Below are positions 41,280-51,400 of a stretch of DNA of 64,000 nt, piece after piece. The stretch is taken from NCBI GenBank assembly GCA_023458555.1, contig JAEWYS010000015.1:124001-188000 (forward strand). Reading direction: 5' to 3'. The translations under genes and the position numbers were made by a program. The notes below the pieces were generated by a model. It searched no databases. It saw only the letters and a list, made by a program, of their open reading frames with translations, and had not been told where the DNA came from. Source of the DNA: Bacteroidota bacterium (GTDB lineage: Bacteria > Bacteroidota > Bacteroidia > Cytophagales > Cytophagaceae). The number at the start of each line of letters is the position of its first letter. The stretch's first letter is position 1.

Positions 41280-42335
41280 TTATTGCATTGCTTCAGAAAT
41301 GTAATGCATAAGCTTTATCGATGAATCCTCCCATGAGAATCGTCTGATGTTTTCGAGACCCTTTTTATGTAAATACGCTTGAAGTTCCGAATTGTAACAG
41401 ACTTCTTTTAATTTATTTGCTATATCAGCAGTATCATACGGATTAACGTATACACTTGCATCGCCACATACCTCTCTCAGGCTGGGGATATCTGATACAA
41501 TTGTAGGGCAGCCTGAGGCCATTGCTTCCAGTGGAGGGATACCAAAGCCTTCGTAAAAAGAAGGGTAAATAAAAAGGCTTGCCCGTTGATAAAGGGATGC
41601 AAGATCATGATCACTAATATGACCCGTAAATACAATTTTATCTTTGTATATATTATTGTCTGAGGTTAGTGTGACCTGATCAAACAGCTTGTTTCTGGCA
41701 CCGACAATAACAAGTTTGTATTCATCCAGATTGGCTTTTATGAAGGCTTCGATAAGCGAAGAAAAATTTTTTTTGGGATCTAATGAAGATACTGCTAATA
41801 TGATTTTTTCCTTATCTACTGACGCTCCGGCAGAAAAGAATGAAGATACAGAATTCTGTATAATAGCCGGATTCACTCCAAAACGATCTTTTATTCTGCT
41901 TTGAGAAAATGAACTGACAGTGAAAATTTTCTGTGAATTTTTTATAATAGATGGCAGCAGTATTTTATAGGTCAGCCGAAATGTAAAAGAGTAGCTTTCG
42001 GGAACATCATATATTGCCAGATCGTGAACGGTCGCAGCTTTGTTTTTATAAAATACAGGTGCTGTATTAGCCAGATTAATAAGAAACGGATTACCGTGTT
42101 TTACCAGAAACAAGGGTAAATCAATTTGTTCCCAGAGATGTCCTTTGGTTATTCCGACTGTTATAACCCCAAGCTGATTGGCCAGATTATGATGATATAT
42201 GTTATGCGGAGCAACAAAGATGATCTCCGGCATCAGCTTCTTTAATCTAAGAGAGAGCTCGATAGCAAAACGCTGTACTCCGGATATTTTCTGAGTTAAA
42301 AAACGTGCATTAACTACTATAGTTGGGTTTTTCAT
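41280..42335 (-). CDS. GT4-family glycosyltransferase
   Basis: A 351-residue GT-B enzyme starting MKNPTIVVNARFLTQKISGVQRFA, with VSSLDPKKNFSSLIEA and EGFGIPPLEAMASGCPTIVSDIPSLREV. These are GT4 features, similar to mannosyl or rhamnosyl transferases of polysaccharide loci. It overlaps the upstream ligase/polymerase-like gene by 26 bp, so translation is probably coupled. A 105-bp gap with no visible gene separates it from the GT4 gene at 40002. Confidence 0.9.
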   Translation of the reverse strand: MKNPTIVVNARFLTQKISGVQRFAIELSLRLKKLMPEIIFVAPHNIYHHNLANQLGVITVGITKGHLWEQIDLPLFLVKHGNPFLINLANTAPVFYKNKAATVHDLAIYDVPESYSFTFRLTYKILLPSIIKNSQKIFTVSSFSQSRIKDRFGVNPAIIQNSVSSFFSAGASVDKEKIILAVSSLDPKKNFSSLIEAFIKANLDEYKLVIVGARNKLFDQVTLTSDNNIYKDKIVFTGHISDHDLASLYQRASLFIYPSFYEGFGIPPLEAMASGCPTIVSDIPSLREVCGDASVYVNPYDTADIANKLKEVCYNSELQAYLHKKGLENIRRFSWEDSSIKLMHYISEAMQ

Positions 42336-43614
42336 CCTTAAGAGAAATAATTAATCCAATAAAAACCCAGATAAAAAGCACTGAGAAAGTGGGGAATGCA
42401 TTGAAGCATATCAAGAGGGCTATCAATCCGTATCGTAAGACTCTGCTTGTATCTTTGCTTGTCATCCTGTATAAGGCAATAATGAACATAAAGAAGATTG
42501 ATGCTCCGATGATACCGGTTTCACAAAGCATCTCCATAAAGACATTGTTAGGAATCGGTTTCTTATTGGTATAGGGAGATGTTGCTAATGTATTATAATG
42601 ATCATAATGAAGAGCATAGTTTGACAGGCCAATACCAAGCAAAGGATTGTCGAGTGTTATATCTTTAGAGACTTTGACAGAGTTTAATCTGTCCATTTTG
42701 GAGAACGAAGCGTTTGATTTTTTGCCCGCAACAACTTTATCTACAAGAATAAACCGAACCGAAGGAGAAAGCAGGGAAAGTCCGAAGACAGATATCATAA
42801 ATGCCAGTATGAAAAGCAGATGGAGAATGTAACGCATTCTGAAGTATCTTTTGAAAAGATAGCATATCAGAAAAAGGAAAGTTGACAGAATTGCAATCGT
42901 AGATAAAGTCGGAAGTATGGAAAACAGAAAGAAAAGTCCTTGTTTCTGTTTGTTGAAATAAAAAGCGATAACACCGGTTATAAGAAGAAAAACACCCATA
43001 TAGTTACCTTCTTTGAAGGTACCGCAGCGAATTACGCTAAACTTAGCAGAAAGATTAAGTTTTTGGGGTGTTTCATCCATACCGGGTAAAAGAAACGGAG
43101 AATAATCATAAAAGCTAGCGATTGCAAGATACCAGGTATAGAGGGCAGCTATAGTTGCCCCCCAGAAAAGCAGTCTGGTAAAGCGTTTGGGATTTGTTCT
43201 AAATGCGTTGGCTGCTACGAGCATTGCAGCAACATTAAGATACAGATAGAACAATTTAAGCAGGCTGTCAAGCTTATAGCTTGATCTGGATTCGAAAACC
43301 TTTCTTGGATAAGGATAACCCCATTTTAAGTGGATTATGGTGGATATAGTTGCAAAGAAGATAAAAAGAATGATTAATCTTACGGCAATACTGTCCAGAC
43401 CCCAAACCTGTAGCCTTAAAGACAATACCAGCGTAATGCCAATACTGGCGACAGATAGCAGCAGGGCAATTTCAGATATTTTCAGGGGAAACCCAAGATT
43501 TATTGTCAGCGCATAATTGAAAGGCAGAAACAGAAAAAGTAAGGCTACAATGATATTATCATAGATATTGTATGCTAAGCGGGGGGATATAGGAAGGGAT
43601 GCTTGCCTGATCAT
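42310..43614 (-). CDS. O-antigen ligase/polymerase-like membrane protein
   Basis: A 434-residue membrane protein with about twelve hydrophobic segments and a Wzy_C-type loop: GIGLSNYALHYDHYNTL and later IPNNVFMEMLCETGIIGAS, the PHN-like motif area. Opens the minus-strand glycan cluster, transcribed from the 246-bp region shared with the divergent Wzz-like gene. A second such protein (38751) ends the same cluster; perhaps one polymerises and the other ligates. The last 26 bp overlap the GT4 gene downstream. Confidence 0.83.
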   Translation of the reverse strand: MIRQASLPISPRLAYNIYDNIIVALLFLFLPFNYALTINLGFPLKISEIALLLSVASIGITLVLSLRLQVWGLDSIAVRLIILFIFFATISTIIHLKWGYPYPRKVFESRSSYKLDSLLKLFYLYLNVAAMLVAANAFRTNPKRFTRLLFWGATIAALYTWYLAIASFYDYSPFLLPGMDETPQKLNLSAKFSVIRCGTFKEGNYMGVFLLITGVIAFYFNKQKQGLFFLFSILPTLSTIAILSTFLFLICYLFKRYFRMRYILHLLFILAFMISVFGLSLLSPSVRFILVDKVVAGKKSNASFSKMDRLNSVKVSKDITLDNPLLGIGLSNYALHYDHYNTLATSPYTNKKPIPNNVFMEMLCETGIIGASIFFMFIIALYRMTSKDTSRVLRYGLIALLICFNAFPTFSVLFIWVFIGLIISLKDEKPNYSS

Positions 43615-43749
43615 TAAATTAATTAAAATGGGTTGAGCGCATTCTTTTTAACGAAGCCTTCGCTAAAATTTTATGTAACAGATAGTATTTTGTTGCAAAA
43701 ATATTTTGATAGTACAAACATACAAAGCAAAGTCAAGAGCTGCAATATG

Positions 43750-43763
43750 TGTAAGCGTTTACA
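43750..43763. promoter_or_regulatory. cre-like palindromic operator
   Basis: TGTAAGCGTTTACA matches the TGWAANCGNTNWCA pattern recognised by LacI/GalR-family regulators such as CcpA. It lies between the divergent glycan clusters, 136 bp upstream of the polymerase-like start and 98 bp upstream of the Wzz-like start. No LacI-family gene is in the window. Confidence 0.45.
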
Positions 43764-43860
43764 ATATTTTCGATGAAAAAGCAGTTTAGGTGTAAAATAT
43801 AGAACAGGATTTTATATTTTTGTCTCCTTTGAACAGACTTTCAATATTAAAAAAATAAGA

Positions 43861-44775
43861 ATGGAAAAACCATATTATCCGCCTCCTTCCTCAGACGAAA
43901 TTAACCTGTTGCCTGTCCTGAGATATGTAAAAAGGAAGATTGATGGGATTTTTAATATTATCGGGAACATTTTTTACCTGATAAGAGTACATTCCCTCTA
44001 TTTACTACAATTCATAATTCTGGGAGTAATTGTCGGAGTTGCCTATATGTACCTGAAAACACCTGTGTACAAATCTACGGCTATTTATACTTCTAATCTT
44101 ATGAATAATCAGTATAATGAAGCATTTATTAACGAGTTGCGGTGGCTTGCCAGAGAGAAAAACTACGATGAGTTGGCTAAGATACTGGTGATGGATTACG
44201 AAGATGTTCAGAATATAAAAAAGATAGAGTATGAAGCTTTTGAGGTCATTACAAAGGACACGCTGATGAGCTCTTCTTTCAAAGTGCATGTCTATGTAAA
44301 GGATGAGAGACTATTTGACAGCCTTCAGTATAAGCTGTTGGGCTATATGGAGAATAATATCTATGCAAATAAAAGAAAATTGGCTAAGGAACAAAGTCTC
44401 AGATTATTTTCAGAAAAAATGAATGATGAAATTGTAGAGCTTGACAGCATAAAGAAGATTGTTAGCTTGCAAAGCGGTCAGTTGAATTCATTGGTAGAAA
44501 CCTACCGCCAGGTCATAGAGCTATATATGGATCGTTATAAATTGATGGAGCAAATGGCTTTGATGAATAATTATGAACTGATTCAGGAGTTTTCTAATTT
44601 CCGGAAACCATACAGTCCAAGACTTAGAGAACTATTGCTTATTGTTACTGTATTTGGCTGTGTGGGTCTTTTCTTTGCCAATAATAGGGAGAAAAAGAAG
44701 AAATTAGCTTTTTCCGGGGAAAAGCAGTCCGACAATATAGAGAAGCAAACTTTAAAAGAAGAAGCTTCTGTATAA
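43861..44775 (+). CDS. Wzz-like chain-length determinant protein
   Basis: A 304-residue inner-membrane protein with two transmembrane helices (about 45-65 and 258-277) flanking a long, partly coiled-coil periplasmic segment, the Wzz architecture. FRKPYSPRLRELLLI before the second helix resembles the Pro-rich motif of this family. It has no kinase domain at the C-terminus, only a charged tail. It would set glycan chain length or assist export with the Wzx-like protein at 44941. It is divergent from the polymerase-like gene. Confidence 0.82.
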   Translation: MEKPYYPPPSSDEINLLPVLRYVKRKIDGIFNIIGNIFYLIRVHSLYLLQFIILGVIVGVAYMYLKTPVYKSTAIYTSNLMNNQYNEAFINELRWLAREKNYDELAKILVMDYEDVQNIKKIEYEAFEVITKDTLMSSSFKVHVYVKDERLFDSLQYKLLGYMENNIYANKRKLAKEQSLRLFSEKMNDEIVELDSIKKIVSLQSGQLNSLVETYRQVIELYMDRYKLMEQMALMNNYELIQEFSNFRKPYSPRLRELLLIVTVFGCVGLFFANNREKKKKLAFSGEKQSDNIEKQTLKEEASV

Positions 44776-44801
44776 AAGTTCAAGTTTATGTGCTTAAGAG
44801 G

Positions 44802-44838
44802 AAAAGAAGGTTTCTTTCATAGCAGAAACCTTCTTTTT
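44802..44838 (+). terminator. Terminator after the Wzz-like gene
   Basis: An 11-bp perfect stem (AGAAGGTTTCT with AGAAACCTTCT, 8-nt loop) with AAA/TTT extension and a T-run, before the Wzx-like gene. Confidence 0.85.
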
Positions 44839-44940
44839 TATTATGAAAAGCATATATTACAGGTTGATCTCATGGCTGGGTAAGTTGTCTAATTTATCTT
44901 TCAGCCCGTAGTCTGTAAGATCGTAATTATTGCTACACAA

Positions 44941-46209
44941 TTGAAAATTCGCTCAGATCAAATTCGCTTAGTCAAGAACTTTTCTTCATTGGCGCTGATT
45001 CAGGCCACGAATTTTGTATTGCCATTGATGGTTATTCCCCATCAGGTCAGAGTTCTGGGAATTGAAAAGTTCGGTCTTGTTAGTTTTGCTCAGGTAGTTG
45101 CTCTGTATCTCGTGATCTTTTCAGAATACGGCTTTAATCTGTCTGCAACTAAAAGTGTTTCAGAAAACCGAAACAATCCGGCTAAGCTTGGTAAGATCTT
45201 CAATTCTGTTTTATATACCCGACTTTTACTTTGTGTGGCCGGATTTGTCATTACGGTAATACTTACTTTTACTGTTCCTGATTTTAGGCAGCATTACCTA
45301 TTGTTTTTATATTCCTCAAGTATGTTTTTTGGCCAGGCTCTTGTACCTGTCTGGTTCTTTCTTGGTGTAGAGAAAATGAAATTTATTACGTATCTGAATG
45401 TGATATCCAAAGTTCTTTTTACTCTGTTGACTTTTGTTATTATTCGCAAAGAGTCGGATTATATTTATGCCAATATGCTGCATGGACTTGGAAGTATGGT
45501 TGCTGGAATAATTGCGCTGATCTTTGTCCAACGTTTTTTTAAAATACGGCTGGGGTTTCCGGGAATAAAACGGGTTTACAAGACATTGAATGACGGGTTT
45601 GCAATATTTATTTCAAATTTTGCAACAAACATATATATGAATATCAATATTGTAATACTTCAGTTTGTGGCTAATGCTGAAATAGTAGGATTATATAGTA
45701 TTGCAGAAAAGGTTCTGATTGCCGGAAAACATCTGGTGTCAGTTATTTTTCAAACGGTTTATCCGTATGTTTGTAAGCTTAAAACAGAGTCGGAAAAGGC
45801 TCTTACTGTTTTTTTTACCCGGTTTAATTATGTCTCCGCTTTTTTCTTTCTGCTGTTTGGCTTGGGAGTGTATGTTTTTTCGGATACAATTATTTTTCTA
45901 TTGTCAAACGAGACAAATGAATACTCAGCCTTCCTGCTAAAAAATATGAGTTTTATTCCTTTGATTATCGGGGTTAATATTGCAACCTATCAAACTTTGC
46001 TTATATATAATTATAAGAGGGCTTTTTCAATAATAATGGTGTCAGCATCTCTGCTAAATATAGGTCTGAATATTATATTGGGAAAAGAACTGGGTGGCCT
46101 GGGAACAGTATATACCATAGCTATCACGGAAATGTATGTCTTGGTAACAATGAATGTGTTTCTTTTTGTTAAAGACAGAATTAATTACTACTACCCGGTT
46201 AAATTATAA
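44941..46209 (+). CDS. Wzx-like polysaccharide flippase
   Basis: A 422-residue membrane protein with about twelve transmembrane segments. The start VKNFSSLALIQATNFVLPLMVIPHQVRVLGIEKFGLVSFAQ is typical of the polysaccharide-biosynthesis (Wzx/RfbX) family, with a Gly-rich NIGLNIILGKELGGLGTVY near the end. It would flip lipid-linked glycan units across the inner membrane. It starts at TTG 44941, the first possible start after an in-frame leader without ATG. A terminator separates it from the Wzz-like gene. Confidence 0.88.
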   Translation: MKIRSDQIRLVKNFSSLALIQATNFVLPLMVIPHQVRVLGIEKFGLVSFAQVVALYLVIFSEYGFNLSATKSVSENRNNPAKLGKIFNSVLYTRLLLCVAGFVITVILTFTVPDFRQHYLLFLYSSSMFFGQALVPVWFFLGVEKMKFITYLNVISKVLFTLLTFVIIRKESDYIYANMLHGLGSMVAGIIALIFVQRFFKIRLGFPGIKRVYKTLNDGFAIFISNFATNIYMNINIVILQFVANAEIVGLYSIAEKVLIAGKHLVSVIFQTVYPYVCKLKTESEKALTVFFTRFNYVSAFFFLLFGLGVYVFSDTIIFLLSNETNEYSAFLLKNMSFIPLIIGVNIATYQTLLIYNYKRAFSIIMVSASLLNIGLNIILGKELGGLGTVYTIAITEMYVLVTMNVFLFVKDRINYYYPVKL

Positions 46210-46286
46210 AAGGTCTTTTGCTCTGGGAATTTTAAGCTCTCCTTTTTCTGTGTCGATTTAGTATACAGGGGGTAGCTGTGTTGCAA

Positions 46287-48131
46287 CTATCTAGGCAGAG
46301 CAGCTTCCCGATCGAGAATAAGTACCTGCCAGTCCGTTACTTCTTTATAGCCTAACAGGGCCATGCGTTCGAGTATCTTTCGTTTAAAAAGCGTACAGGT
46401 TGATTTACGCATTTCCAGCATTTGTGCAAGTGTATCGGAAGTAATTTTATTCCGTGAAGAGACCAGATACATCAGATAGAATGCTTTAACAATAGGGAAT
46501 TTAAGTTTATGAAATATAGTATTGGAAGTAATTGATTCATTGTAACCGCAGCAATTGCACCGGCGGTCAAAAATCTTTTTTCCCTTACCGGCATTTCTCT
46601 CCCCGCACTTTTTACAACAAAAACCCTGGCTTCTTTTTAATTCCTCCAGAAAACGGTAGCAGGCAAGTTCATCCGGATATACTTTGACAAACTCTTCAAA
46701 GTCAACATGTGTTTTCATTACCCTTGTCCGTGCAATTTCATGTATTCCTTTTTTCAGTTCCCGGTTGGTCATATCAAGCATCAGATTCATCCGGGTGATT
46801 TCATTTGCCTGGATTTCAAGTTTAGTCATAGCTTCACTAAGCTGCCGTGTTCTTTCAGCTACTTTTTGTTCAAGCTCTCTATTGATCTTCTCTTCAAGCA
46901 TTTTTTTCTCCTTCATCTCGATCAGTACTTTTTGCTGGGCAGCTTCTCTCATTTTGATTTCATTCCTCATACGATCAGCCAGAGATACTGATAAAAATAC
47001 GATATCCAGCAATATCCCGATATTCATACTATATACAGTTACAGCATGGGAGATAAGGAAGCCTTTATACTCCAGTATACATACTCCGGCGCCTAGAAAA
47101 AGCGCAGAATAAGCCAGCACAAAGTATCTGGCGGACCGGTCTCCTTTTCTTAAAAAGAACATTCCGATTAGTAATGCAACCAGAAGAACGGCTGCATCAA
47201 CAAATAAAATGGACTGGCTGACAGGAAAAAAAGCCAGAGATAATCCCATAAAAAAAAAGCGGAATAGTATCAGAATATTGACGAGCTTATTTAAGCGTGG
47301 GGATTTTTGTTTTAAGCCAAGGAAGCTTTTGGTAAATAACAGGGCGAAAAGTGTGGTACCGCAAAGTGATACTACACTCAGGTGCATATTGATTGCCGGA
47401 TATGAAGGCCAGAGATATTGAAATGCTACTCCATTGATACACATAGAGTACAATGCAAAGCTTAGGACATAGCCTACATAAAATAAATAGGGTTTCTTTC
47501 TTATCGAAATAAACAACAGAAAGTTGTATGTTGCCATCATCAGAATGATGCCGTAAAAAAGTCCCAGCAGATAGTATTCCCCCAGCGCATATCCGATAAA
47601 TTTCTTATACGATCGGATACAGGGAACCAATACATTTTCATTGGCAGACTCAATCCGTATAAAAAATGTTCCTGACTCTCCGGGGAAGAGAGGGAGATCA
47701 AATTCAAAATTCTTATGAGCAAATAATCGTGTATTGAACCGACGCAGGTTGCCGGAATGAAGTTCTCTGATAGTGCCATCGGGACGGATGTGATAGAAGC
47801 TTATGTAATTGATATCATGATCAAATATTTCGATAAGCCAGTCAGTATCGGAATTGCTTTTGTTGATAACAGAAAACCTCAGCCAGTAAGCTGATAATTT
47901 GTTTTTATTGACCGGAAACATGCTCTGAGCGTATTGAAATCTGCTTTCCCGGGAAAAGGAGCTTACATCATGGATGGTAAGAGTTCGCAGACTGTCTTCG
48001 AGTATTCCAAGCCATTGATGGCGTACTCCAATCTCCTCAATGGAATCAGAAAGAATAATTTTGTTTTTAGAGCAGACCAAATGACTTGTAAGTAATAATA
48101 TATATGTTAACAGGGTTATTTTAAAATACAT
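46287..48131 (-). CDS. 7TM receptor (7TMR-DISM) with C-terminal IS1595-type zinc ribbon and HTH
   Basis: A 614-residue protein. Residues 1-20 are a signal peptide; about 40-175 a periplasmic 7TMR-DISM extracellular domain; about 180-398 seven transmembrane helices (YYLLGLFYGIILMMATYNFLL first); about 398-475 a long coiled coil (KINRELEQKVAERTRQLSEA). From about 476 to 590 comes a region resembling the N-terminal domain of IS1595-family transposases: Zn ribbon Cys506/Cys509 and Cys525/Cys528, then ITSNTIFHKLKFP and an HTH-like ITSDTLAQMLEMRKSTCTLFKRKI. No DDE catalytic domain follows. The usual output would be a kinase or cyclase, so a DNA-binding output is inferred. It is convergent with the Wzx-like gene. 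Confidence 0.8.
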   Translation of the reverse strand: MYFKITLLTYILLLTSHLVCSKNKIILSDSIEEIGVRHQWLGILEDSLRTLTIHDVSSFSRESRFQYAQSMFPVNKNKLSAYWLRFSVINKSNSDTDWLIEIFDHDINYISFYHIRPDGTIRELHSGNLRRFNTRLFAHKNFEFDLPLFPGESGTFFIRIESANENVLVPCIRSYKKFIGYALGEYYLLGLFYGIILMMATYNFLLFISIRKKPYLFYVGYVLSFALYSMCINGVAFQYLWPSYPAINMHLSVVSLCGTTLFALLFTKSFLGLKQKSPRLNKLVNILILFRFFFMGLSLAFFPVSQSILFVDAAVLLVALLIGMFFLRKGDRSARYFVLAYSALFLGAGVCILEYKGFLISHAVTVYSMNIGILLDIVFLSVSLADRMRNEIKMREAAQQKVLIEMKEKKMLEEKINRELEQKVAERTRQLSEAMTKLEIQANEITRMNLMLDMTNRELKKGIHEIARTRVMKTHVDFEEFVKVYPDELACYRFLEELKRSQGFCCKKCGERNAGKGKKIFDRRCNCCGYNESITSNTIFHKLKFPIVKAFYLMYLVSSRNKITSDTLAQMLEMRKSTCTLFKRKILERMALLGYKEVTDWQVLILDREAALPR

Positions 48132-48228
48132 GATGCGTTATGCCCAATAGTTGTCTGTGAAAATATTATTCAGTTTTATTACATAAAATGACAAAGGTTA
48201 AGATGTATGTCTTTTAAATGTTGTATAA

Positions 48229-48344
48229 TTTTTTTCCTGCAGATTTTACTGTTTTGTGTACCTGTTTTTCTTGTCTTCTAAACGGTTTTTAGAGTCTGCT
48301 AAAAAACACTTTTCAGCATTGTGTTTTCTTTTTTTCCTGCAGAT
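48229..48344. repeat. 16-bp direct repeat, 100 bp apart
   Basis: TTTTTTTCCTGCAGAT occurs at 48229-48244 and 48329-48344, exactly 100 bp apart, in the 280-bp region between the divergent 7TM receptor and protease genes. The bases following each copy are also similar (ACTGTTTTGTGT versus GGCTGTGTTTCG). Confidence 0.7.
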
Positions 48345-48411
48345 GGCTGTGTTTCGGAAGTATTGCTTTCTACAATTGCGCTTAATTATCTAAAATTTTT
48401 AACCAATTTGT

Positions 48412-51400
48412 ATGAGAAAAAGAACACGTATCATTTCGATGTTGCTGTTGCTGGGTTTTTCTGCAACAGCACAGCACCAGTATGAGATTAAATTTCGGTC
48501 TCATTCGTTTACGCCGCCGGAAAGGAAAGCAGAAACTAATCAAAGACAGTCCCGGACTGGTACTGCTCCCGGATATTACCTTGTTCAGTTTGAGGATATT
48601 CCTGATAAAAAGCAAAGAGAACTGCTGACTTTAAAGGGGATTGAGCTGCTGAATTATGTACCGGATATGACTTATGAAGCATATGTCAGCAAACGACTTA
48701 GCAGCTCGGATCTTGATCTGGCAGGGGTACGAAGTATGGTAAAGGTACCGGCAGAGAGTAAGCTCAGTCTCGAATTGGGTTATGGAAAAATACCTGCTCA
48801 TGCGCGATCGGGCAGTACAGCCATTGATGTAGACCTTTTTTTATACAAACCGGAAGATAGAAATCTGGTTGAGGAATCCCTTAAGAATACTAAGGCAAAG
48901 GTGATAGGAAGGGACCAGAAACTTACCGTACGGATAGATAAAGAACATGTCAAAAGGCTTGCTCAAATAGAAGAAGTTCGCTTTATCGATTTCATTCCTG
49001 CCCCCTTTACCGTATATCTGAACGGAGTGATTTCAGGGCAAAAGGCTTCGGTTCTGCGTTCAGTTTTGGCAGGAGAACGAGGCTTGACCGGAAAAGGTGT
49101 GAATATCGGTGTCGGTGATAATGGTTTTGTTGAGAATCACCTGGATTTTCAGCAGCGATTAACCAATATGTATCAGGATATCAACGAGGGGATGCACCAG
49201 GATCATGTGTCAGGTATTCTTGCCGGCGCCGGTAATATGAATGCCAGATATCAGGGGGTGGCTCCCGGAGCCGTCTTGTATACGGACCGGACTCATGAGA
49301 TTATCAATAACGCCGTTGCTAATCTACAGCAGAAAAACATAGTTATTACAAATAACTCATATGGAGTAATATGTGCGGTAAAGGCAGCCGGCACGTATGA
49401 CAGCTATTCAGTGCTATTGGATAATCAGGTGGCAGATGAGGAAGAAATTCTGCACGTAATTGCATCTGGTAATGAGGCTACACTTAATTGTACACCTTCT
49501 TATTCAAATGGATTTGTAAGTGTTTCTTCGGGTATTCAGAGCGCCAAGAATGCGCTTACGGTTGGAAACGTTGATAAAAACAACGTTATACACTCTATGT
49601 CGAGCAAAGGTCCGACTCTTGATGGTCGTATTAAGCCTGAAGTTGTTGGTATAGGAACCGATGTTACTTCTACAATTCCTTACAACAGCTACGTGAATGC
49701 ATCCGGAACAAGTATGGCTACCCCAGCGGTTACCGGTACCCTTGCGCTGCTGCATCAGCGCTATAGTCAGCTTCATAACGGCGATAGGGCTTCCGGAGCT
49801 TTGCTAAAGGCGGTTGTATGTAATACTGCTGATGATCTGGGTAATCCGGGACCGGATTTTACTTACGGGTTTGGAAAGATTAATGCCTTAAAGGCCGTCC
49901 AGACTCTGGAAAATCAGACTTATTTCACTGAAGAAGTAGATCATAATGCTCAGAAAACATTTTCAATAAGTGTCCCTTCCGGAGCAAAAGAATTGAAGGC
50001 AATGCTATACTGGCATGATCCTGCAGGCTCACCCAGCGCATCCAATGCATTGGTAAATAACCTGAATCTTCGTGTAGTCAACAATGGTATACAATACAGT
50101 CCCTGGGTGCTTGATCCGACCAATTTTGCTGTTGATAATCCGGCAGTACGCGGCATAGATTACCTCAATAACATTGAACAGGTTACGATTACCAACCCAA
50201 CGGCAGGGACGACTCAGTTATTGGTAGACGGCTTTATTGTTCCTTCAGGTCCTCAGCGATTCTATCTGGTGTATGAGGTAATTACTTCTGGTATAACACT
50301 TACTTATCCTTATGGAGGAGAAAGTCTTGTGCCGGGAGAAACTATTCCTATTCAATGGGAAGCGGCAGGTAATGGTGATATGACTGCTGAATATAGCTTA
50401 GACAATGGTGCTTCCTGGACAACGATTGCCAATGGAATTAATGCCTCGGACAGAAAATATGACTGGGTTGTTCCCGCCGCTGTTTCCGGGGAAGCAAAAA
50501 TCCGTGTTACTGATGGCGTCTATGCCGGTGAAAGTATCGGTACATTCAGCATTGCAGGTATTCCACAAAATGTCACTCTGATTACTGATTGTGGTCTTAC
50601 AGGGCAGCTTTCCTGGGATACATTAGCCGGAGCGGTATCATACAATGTGTATATGCTTTCGCCGGCTGATACGGTCATGCAGATCGTAGCAAATGTCCAT
50701 ACTACTTCATACCAGCTGACAACTTCACAGGTTAGCCCTGATAACTGGTTTGCTGTTCAGGCAGTTTTGGCTGATAGCGGGAAGAGTCTGAGATCTGTTG
50801 CCATAAGAAATATTACCAGAACTGTCTCTAATCTTCCTTATTCAGAATCTTTTGACTTGGGTACGGGAAGCTGGATTGTCAATGGGTACAACTCGTCATG
50901 GCAACACGGCGCTCCGGCCGGAACTATAATTACTGGTACATCTGAAGCCTGGGTAACAAATCTGACGGGCGATCACAATCCTAATGAATTATCCTATATT
51001 GAATCGGGGTGTTTTGATGTTTCCGAAGTTACAGAACCGGTATATTTTTCCTTTCAGCAATATCTGGCGTTGGGAAGTTCCGATCAGGCGGCTTTTGTAG
51101 ATTACACTAATGATGGTGGAATCACCTGGCAGCGTTTGGGGGATAATACATCAGGAATATCCAACTGGTATACGGCCAATCACCCGGTGGTTGGTTATGC
51201 ATGGACAAACCAGAATGCTGCCTGGAGACCTGTTGTACACAGAATTGAAACTTCTCAGTTTGGTGCTGATAAGGTACTAAAGTTCCGGATCGGATTTTAT
51301 TCCGGTTCTGCTGCCGGAATAAGTGAAGGCATTGGTGTTGACGACTTCAGGCTGGATATAACGGATCCTTCTGTTCCTGTGATCTGCTCTTCCGGATCAA

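Noticed and set aside
46684..47112. Ser-rich plus-strand ORF of 142 codons
   Set aside because: It is antisense to the coiled coil of the 7TM receptor; no start signal or homology pattern.
46287..48131. Reading the transposase-like C-terminus as an inserted IS1595 element
   Set aside because: There is no DDE domain, no terminal inverted repeat, no target duplication and the frame continues smoothly from the coiled coil.
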